Source of the DNA: Rhizoctonia solani
Taxonomy: Eukaryota; Basidiomycota; Agaricomycetes; Cantharellales; Ceratobasidiaceae
Reading direction: 5' to 3'
NCBI RefSeq assembly: GCF_016906535.1
Contig: NC_057380.1
Coordinates: forward strand, 1,798,001 to 1,862,000
DNA length: 64,000 nucleotides
Shown here piece by piece: positions 58,291 to 64,000 of the stretch. The translations under genes and the position numbers were made by a program. The notes beneath the pieces were generated by a model. The model saw nothing but the letters and a program-made list of their open reading frames with translations, had not been told where the DNA came from and did not search any database. How positions within the stretch are numbered: the first letter of the stretch is position 1; each line of letters opens with the position of its first letter.

Positions 58291-58866
58291 TGTCCTAGAC
58301 GTCCGTAAGGGGCGTCAAGGCAGCAGGCGCTTGTGGCCGTGTGTACTAAGTAAGGAACCGCTTAAGGCGGTGGGGTTACTACCTACGACAACGAACTACC
58401 TAACTACGATGACCACGCGCTATAAGGCGGCGGTGAGCTACGTATGTACAGTGGATCCAACGCTTAAGGCGTGTATCTAAGTGCTTACTGGACTGTAAGG
58501 TCCTTGTACAGATTGGGGATGTGACAAGAGGTAATTGACCTGGGTGTTACCATGGTTGGTTGGCCTCCTTATATATTCTACAGAAGTGCTATTTACAAAT
58601 ATGTTATATCCAATACCATAACCAATAAGAACCCCGCTCCGCAGTCGGTCAGCCTTACTCATGCATACGTGTCATTTGATGTGTCATGATGACGTCATAG
58701 GTGGAGGTGGCTACGTATGCTGATTAAGCGCGGATGGGGACGTGGCTCGGCGCTTAGCGTATGATTTAAGCGCCGAAGTCACGTGATCGAAAATGTTCTC
58801 CGTTTGCCTTCGTTTAAATCCGAGAAAATGGGAATAAATTCCCTGGTATCGACTGTGTCTACAACA
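58291..58866 (-). repeat. Solo LTR of the same Ty3/gypsy family
   Basis: 576 nt from TGTCCTAGAC to CTACAACA, flanked by TTTTC at 58286-58290 and 58867-58871. It shares long blocks with the other LTRs (GAGGTAATTGACCTGGGTG, AAGAACCCCGCTCCGCAG, CGCTTAGCGTATGATTTAAG) but is clearly more diverged. No internal sequence remains, as expected after LTR-LTR recombination. Confidence 0.93.
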
Positions 58867-59600
58867 TTTTCTACCTTTTTTCCAAGACAGTTTCCTTTTT
58901 TGGTATATTTATGACTCATCAAGATCACGTGACATATTTGATATATGATGTGAAATTGTAAATGACTCACTATTTAGTACTGTTGTTTTTGATGTGGCTT
59001 TCCTCATGTATATAAACCAGGTCAAGTTGCTGCTAAACAGCAAGACTTGACCTCTTTGTCAATTCATCCTAAGCTTACTCCTACTCCTTGCCCAGGCCCC
59101 TAGTTGGCCATCAGTGCACCTTACTAAGAACCCATAACCCAGGCCTAGTCGCCCTCTACCCACCATACCCCTTGGCCCTTTGTTGGCCCTCTCTGTCTCA
59201 TAGTCTATTGGTGATAGGGCCACAGACTTTAAACTACTTGTATCATAGGTCCAAGCTTAGTTGTGACATGGGTGTCTTTCCGTAAGGATTTTAGAAAAAA
59301 TTGGTCTTCTAAAATGTTCCGATGGGATGGCTTGGAATTGGCCTGCACACAGGAAGCTGTGCAAGCTTGGTCCAACAAGTAGACCTGTCTGCATTGCCTT
59401 TCCGTAAGCCATGGCCCATGTGAATAGAAATTGCGTTCTAAAAGTAAAATTTTAATTAAAGTTAATTTTGCTCCCGTACCAAGTCTGCCCCAATTATCCA
59501 CTGTATGTGGGCATATGTTATCATACATCATATATAAAGCTACAAAAGGATATAAAGGGCTGTATAACAGGTCAAGGATGTAATTGAACAACTTGGTACA
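58867..59600. other. Upstream region of the transposase gene
   Basis: Non-coding. GTATATAAA at about 59008 could be a TATA box. No terminal inverted repeat for the Harbinger element could be identified by eye. Confidence 0.4.
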
Positions 59601-60887
59601 ATGAACTCCCTTGAATGCTTTGACTACAAAGAGGAGGATCTTGTATGTCAAATCTTACTTGACAAGGACAATCTTGTCATTTTACGGTTTCTATGGCTTC
59701 AACGCCAACAGCACGCAGCCAATTGCCGCCCTCAAAAGAGAAAGCGGTATTACCTTACATGGCCAGAGCTCCAGCAGGTCCCGATGGAAACCTTGGGTTG
59801 GCAGTCTATCTACCAAAGTCGTGAAGATTGCGCATACATCCATGTACTGGGTGTAGATGTGGCAACGTTTGATTATTTGATAGACTCCGGCTTTTGTGAA
59901 GCTTGGGAATCACGCCCAATCAAGCGGACTGACACAAATCAAGCTGGAGCAAGCTGTATTGGCGCTTGTTCACTGGACGCTGCTGGAGGTTTGGGGCTTG
60001 CGCTTCACTTTCTTTGCAGTACAATGAGCAAAGTTTTGCTCCAAATTATCTTTGCCCTTGTCCCTTCCACCGTGTCCTGCTATATCGATTTTTCTCTTGA
60101 TATCTTACTGGAGTTGTTAAGTCAAATCCCCAAAGGTCACTTGGCTTGGCCTACCCGGCAAACAATGCAAGCTAATTCCAATCTACTCAACAAGAAACAC
60201 AAGCATGCGAAGTACCTTAAGGGCGCCTTTGGTTTTATGGATGGACTCAACCTCCCTGTCATGGCAAGCGGCAAGGACAATGAGCAGAACGCAAATTGGA
60301 ATGGCTGGCTACATGCACATGTAGTTAGCAACGTCATTGTGTTTTTGCCTAATGGTGAGTTTTATTCTGAATATTTTGAACTCATTTAATGGAATACACA
60401 AGGTACAATCATGACAGCTGTTGTGAATGCCCCAGGGAGCTGGCATGACTCAAATGTTGCACGCCCAATCTATCAAGTTTTGAGAGAAAAAACCCCTGAT
60501 GGGTTCTTTCTTATTGCAGATAGTGCATTCCCAAGGCTTGGGGTTGGCAAGTCTCAGAGGATCAAGATACCGCTTAAAAAAAATGCGGCACTCCCAGGCA
60601 ATAATCAAGAGAAGCAAAGGAGAAGACAAGAGTCTTGCAAGGTCACAGTTGCACGTCAAGCTGTGGAGTGGGGAATGCGCGCCCTGCAAGGGTGCTTCTC
60701 CCGACTTTACATGCCGCTCAACGCCCACAATGTTGAGGGACAAGCTCAGCTACTGCAAATGTGCATGCGGTTGCACAACCTTTGTACTGAGAAGGTTGGG
60801 ATCAATCAGATACAAAGTGTTTACATGCCTGTCTGGAACAACGGAAGGGATCAATATCTGACCAATTGTGTTGTGACCCAACTGTAA
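59601..60887 (+). CDS. Harbinger/PIF-like DDE transposase
   Basis: Exons 59601-60354 and 60403-60887 (48-nt intron, GTGAGT..CACAAG) join in frame as LPNG-TIMTAVVNAPGS and encode 412 residues. The catalytic DDE triad of the HARBI1-type nuclease family is visible: first Asp in KGAFGFMDGLNLPVMASGK, second in FFLIADSAFPRLG, and Glu in ARQAVEWGMRALQGCFSRLY; NAPGSWHDSNVARPIYQVL between them is typical of the family. The N-terminal part (FDYKEEDLVCQILLDKDN) and AFGFM region fit a plant/fungal PIF-type transposase. It catalyses DNA cut-and-paste in the nucleus, usually with a Myb-like partner not seen here. The last codons (VVTQL and TAA) fall in sequence that looks like the start of an LTR, so the native C-terminus may be replaced. 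Confidence 0.85.
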
Positions 60888-61620
60888 GGTTGGTCACACG
60901 CTAGTGGGTTGGGCGCTTGGGGCCGTACTACTACAAACAAGGCTATGCGACTACTATCTAAGGCTATACTAGGGTTACATAAGGTAACCGTCTACTGACT
61001 ATACTACTGGCAAGGGGGGCTTAGCCCTGGAGGTGTGGTAAGCGTAATGGGGGTAAGCTACTGAACTACTAAGGGGGCTACTTAGCTGGCTGGGGATGTT
61101 CCTCCTCAATGGTATGAGACAAGGTAAAATTGACTTGGGGTCTCCAAGCAATTTCCCTGCTGTATATATAGACAAAGCACACTATCTACATGGTCTGTGC
61201 GCGTGAGAGAAGGAAGTTCGAAAGGTAAATGAGAAGCGTGCTGCTGTTATGGAATGACTAATTTAGACATATGCGCCCCTAATTGCCAATAGTGAATAGT
61301 GCGAACTGGGGTAATCATACTTGCTCTATCCAAATATGGGCATGAATATTACTATATTTGGAAACTGGCGGTGCTACAAGACCTTTTATACTTTATTTCC
61401 TCATTGCGCTTGCATATATACACGTCTGATTATGCGAAGTGGTCATAATATTATTTCTATGATTTATAGCATTTTTTGTATCATGCATTTATATGTAGGA
61501 ACGGTACTTATAGACCATAGAACAAGTGCAAGTAAGCATGCAAGCGCCGGCGCTTAGTCATTGCAAATAAGCGCCAAAGGTCGGCGGGGCGCGCCGACGC
61601 CGATATCTCGGCGGGAAATA
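60872..61620. mobile_element. LTR-like fragment of a related gypsy family
   Basis: Starts TGTGACCCAACTG, with a hairpin GTGACCCAAC..GTTGGTCAC (60873-60897), then GGGCGCTTGGGGCCGTA, a block of CTACT-type repeats, AAGGTAAAATTGACTTGGGG, TATATATAG and AAGCGCC blocks near 61540-61575. The order is like that in the 51407 LTR (hairpin, GGCGCTTGTGGCCGTA, AGGTAATCGACCTGGG, TATATATT, TAAGCGCC), though the sequence is diverged. The right end is not fixed. Confidence 0.45.
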
Positions 61621-61689
61621 GGCATACTACTATGCGGACAAATACCAATAGGTCGGAGGCTCCGGCATCTCAGCTCCTAAAAAGGAATC

Positions 61690-62541
61690 GTCTGATTCTG
61701 AGCCAAATTGATGGAGATACTAACCATTTAAGTTTCTAGCTTTTTCTATGAGATCCTACCTTGCCTCAAGGTTATTTTTAGCATTCACACTAATGTAATT
61801 TAGTCATGTATGCTCTAGAACATTCTGTAAATAGCCTTGAGTCTATCCCACTAGGACTTATTGGGACTAATTGGTCTTTATGTATCAAATAGCTCAGACT
61901 GTACCTCTCATGTAACTTCCCCTTTGGTACATCATGTATATAGTTATTTGTTCTCCCTCTGGGGTATATAAACCCCCTGAGGGAGACCCTTTGAATACAA
62001 CCTTCTTTTCATCCCATTCTTACCCCTTGTGTGAACTTGAAGATCTATTAGATCTTCTTAACTTAGTTTAGAGTGTCTTATTTCGCTTTCTTAGCCTCTT
62101 AAGCTCACTGAACTTAACCTGTAAGGTATCTCGGCGCATATAGCCTCTAGCAAGGTCCCAACAGATACTGGGTAGCTAGGAAAGGCTCTAGGGCGACCCT
62201 GAACCTCTTGAGTAAGTCAGTTGGGAGAGTTTAAGGCCTTGAGAGCGGCATATACACCTTAACTGAGTGCGATCTCGGTCAAATAAATTACTAACAAATC
62301 CAGATAAATTGTAGTAGGTAACTAAGACTCAATACTAACTTTCATACTATAGGTATAAGCATAACCAACCACCTGCATCTGCAGTAATCGCTTGATTACT
62401 TGTTAAGTGTAGGGATCACCCTGATTACTAACCTAATATAGCTAGTCTATTGCCTTTTATATCCATAGATAACTGATCTATTAATCACTTTATTATATTT
62501 TGTACTTAATTACATAGTCCCTAAAACCCTACTCTATAACA
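61690..62541 (+). repeat. LTR (right part) of another retroelement
   Basis: Ends CTCTATAACA at 62541, directly before a primer-binding-like TTGGTGACCACCGC. A TATA box GGGTATATAAACC lies at about 61963-61972 inside a strong hairpin, followed by a long leader, as in LTR promoters. The left boundary is uncertain, and I saw no TG start or target duplication I could defend. Confidence 0.5.
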
Positions 62542-62645
62542 TTGGTGACCACCGCAGGGCTTCGCGTTGGTTACATCTTTAATTCTTACCTGTAGTCTCT
62601 TCTTACTTGTACTTAGTCTTACTACTATAGTCGTACTAACACTAC
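62542..62645 (+). promoter_or_regulatory. Primer-binding region and leader
   Basis: TTGGTGACCACCGCAGGG begins one base after the LTR CA end. Many LTR elements have TGGTGACC-type primer-binding sites here. The tRNA was not identified. About 90 nt of leader follow to the ATG at 62646. Confidence 0.45.
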
Positions 62646-64000
62646 ATGTGGAAGCCTCCGGAACACTTGCACAGATCGTCTAGATCTGAATTAGGGCTTC
62701 GGACAACAAGGGATCATCGCTCTACAACGTTGAAACAGGTGCCGTCAACAAGCACTGCCTTTGATACCCCTCAGCCCGCCGCTCTTCACCCTCTTACCTC
62801 TCCTACTCACTCCATCAACCTCAGCAACAGTACCAATGCTGCCAGGTTGCCCAATTCAACGACTCCGTTGCCGAGAGCCCATCAAGACGCTCGCAAACAT
62901 GGTCTGATGACCAATTACTCCAAGGCTACCCCTTCCACTTCCTCAACAGCTCAGCCCCGGTCGACAACGCCCCCTAGACCAAAGCACCAATCGCGCTACT
63001 CATCAGACATGAATGACAATTGTATACACTTAGATGCTGCTCTTAGGATGTACTTAGATACGAATAATAATCATGCCAACAACACTGAGACTACGTCTAA
63101 CTCAAGCCGACGCTCCCAACAGAGCTCTCAATGCTGGAGCATTAGTAACAAACGCTCCCAGCACGAGAACAACAGCCTCACGGTCTCGGATACGCACAAC
63201 ATAGTAGTGGTTAACAAAGATACACTTCGTCGAGCACACAATAGTAGCATACATACATCTAAGGAATGGTTCAGAGAGCGCGACGCACCTTTCAGCCCAA
63301 GCCATCGTCGCAAGGAAGCTGTCTCATCGTCTACATCAACTCATGAGGCCCGCACGGCTACGGCGCAGCATGAACGTGTTGAAAACTATATGGACGACCG
63401 TCACAAACGTTCATATCAACAATTAAGCTCTAAACAATCATTGCTGAAAGATATTTACTCACCGTCAACTGAGAGAACGTTGCCGTGCATCCCACGCGAC
63501 CCACCGTATACTGCAGGTGACCCATCGCACGCCCTAAGCAATCCGCCGTGCAGCCTGATCGACCACAACAGTGAGGATCCAGTCAATCCTTTGAATCATA
63601 GCATCAGCTATGATACAATGCAGGATAACTACCTGGTCAACAACACGGACAACGGCTGCGAAGCCTCAGGCAGTCAACTAAGCTTTGAACCTGATACAGA
63701 GTCTAAGTACTTACCCGCAACGGTAAGACAGCCAGAGGAATGGCACACTAAGACTAAGACTCGACGAGGTCAGGCAACGGTTAGCTCCCAATGCTCGCCA
63801 GACCAAGCTATATCATACAACCGCCGCTACGAATCAGTTGCAGAGAGTTTGGATTTAAGCAAGTACGCACCAACAGTTGCAGTACAGCTAGACGAATGGC
63901 TGGTACAGCCTAGAACATGGCAGCACGAGGAGACTACTAGCTCCCGACACTCAACAGAACAGGTTACACCACACGATAGCCGTAGTTCATCGGCGACTAG
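62646..64000 (+). CDS. Open-ended gag-like ORF of a retroelement
   Basis: From ATG 62646 (an in-frame TAA lies at 62637-62639) the frame stays open for at least 451 codons and runs off the right edge, so it has no stop in the window. The product begins MWKPPEHLHRSSRSELGLRT and is rich in Ser, Thr, Asn, Gln, Arg and His, with few long hydrophobic runs. Short similar phrases recur, for example SKYLPATVRQPEEWHTK and SKYAPTVAVQLDEWLVQP, which suggests internal repeats. Its place just after an LTR and primer-binding region suggests the first ORF (Gag-like) of an LTR retroelement. No zinc knuckle or other domain is visible in this part, so the function is inferred from position only. Confidence 0.6.
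   Translation, partial: MWKPPEHLHRSSRSELGLRTTRDHRSTTLKQVPSTSTAFDTPQPAALHPLTSPTHSINLSNSTNAARLPNSTTPLPRAHQDARKHGLMTNYSKATPSTSSTAQPRSTTPPRPKHQSRYSSDMNDNCIHLDAALRMYLDTNNNHANNTETTSNSSRRSQQSSQCWSISNKRSQHENNSLTVSDTHNIVVVNKDTLRRAHNSSIHTSKEWFRERDAPFSPSHRRKEAVSSSTSTHEARTATAQHERVENYMDDRHKRSYQQLSSKQSLLKDIYSPSTERTLPCIPRDPPYTAGDPSHALSNPPCSLIDHNSEDPVNPLNHSISYDTMQDNYLVNNTDNGCEASGSQLSFEPDTESKYLPATVRQPEEWHTKTKTRRGQATVSSQCSPDQAISYNRRYESVAESLDLSKYAPTVAVQLDEWLVQPRTWQHEETTSSRHSTEQVTPHDSRSSSAT

Noticed and set aside
1..64000. CRISPR arrays, bacterial-type operons or ribosome binding sites
   Set aside because: Spliced eukaryotic genes throughout; no regularly spaced direct repeats of CRISPR type seen.

Overview
The window comes from a filamentous basidiomycete. 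Genes are split by many 45-65 nt introns with GT..AG ends, and the gene content (Zn2Cys6 regulators, NACHT-WD40 STAND proteins, a Cdc24-type RhoGEF, chromodomain Ty3/gypsy elements) is typical of Agaricomycetes. From recalled family resemblance I think a Rhizoctonia/Ceratobasidium-type fungus is most likely, but I could not check this.

Layout. 1-3.4 kb: 3' part of an FGGY sugar kinase gene (minus strand, cut by the left edge). 4.9-13.9 kb: three tandem plus-strand copies of one Zn2Cys6 regulator family; the first is a clear pseudogene. Between copies 1 and 2 sit a YqeY/Aim41-like gene and a head-to-head XRCC2-like RecA-family gene. 14.6-19.3 kb: a NACHT-WD40 STAND gene with a decayed middle. 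20.4-22.8 kb: a TAPT1/Emp65-like membrane protein. 25.4-31.3 kb: a Cdc24-like RhoGEF (CH-DH-PH-PB1) whose DH domain is split by introns of about 1.84 kb and 0.69 kb. 33.6-36.6 kb: a second, broken NACHT-WD40 copy carrying three short insertions. 37.2-39.3 kb: a multi-pass RING-H2 ligase. 40.8-43.7 kb: a multi-pass membrane protein of unknown family, with a relic of a paralogue beside it. 44.9 kb: an SH3-only ORF. 45.8-47.1 kb: a mitochondrial carrier. 49.8-50.5 kb: a small protein of uncertain family.

From 51.4 kb to the right edge the window is mostly mobile DNA: a full-length chromodomain Ty3/gypsy element with 580-nt LTRs and a CTCAT target-site duplication, a solo LTR of the same family (TTTTC duplication), a Harbinger/PIF-like transposase gene that runs into an LTR-like sequence, and the LTR, primer-binding region and open-ended first ORF of another retroelement running off the right edge.

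A general caution: nearly every conserved gene here carries one or more small frameshifts, often 1 nt and sometimes in homopolymers. This affects housekeeping genes as well as accessory ones, so much of it may be uncorrected long-read consensus error rather than true decay. I call a pseudogene only where there is more than that: several stops, insertions or missing domains. The genes do not form one obvious pathway. The accessory part combines candidate self/non-self recognition proteins (STAND), a duplicated regulator family and transposons.
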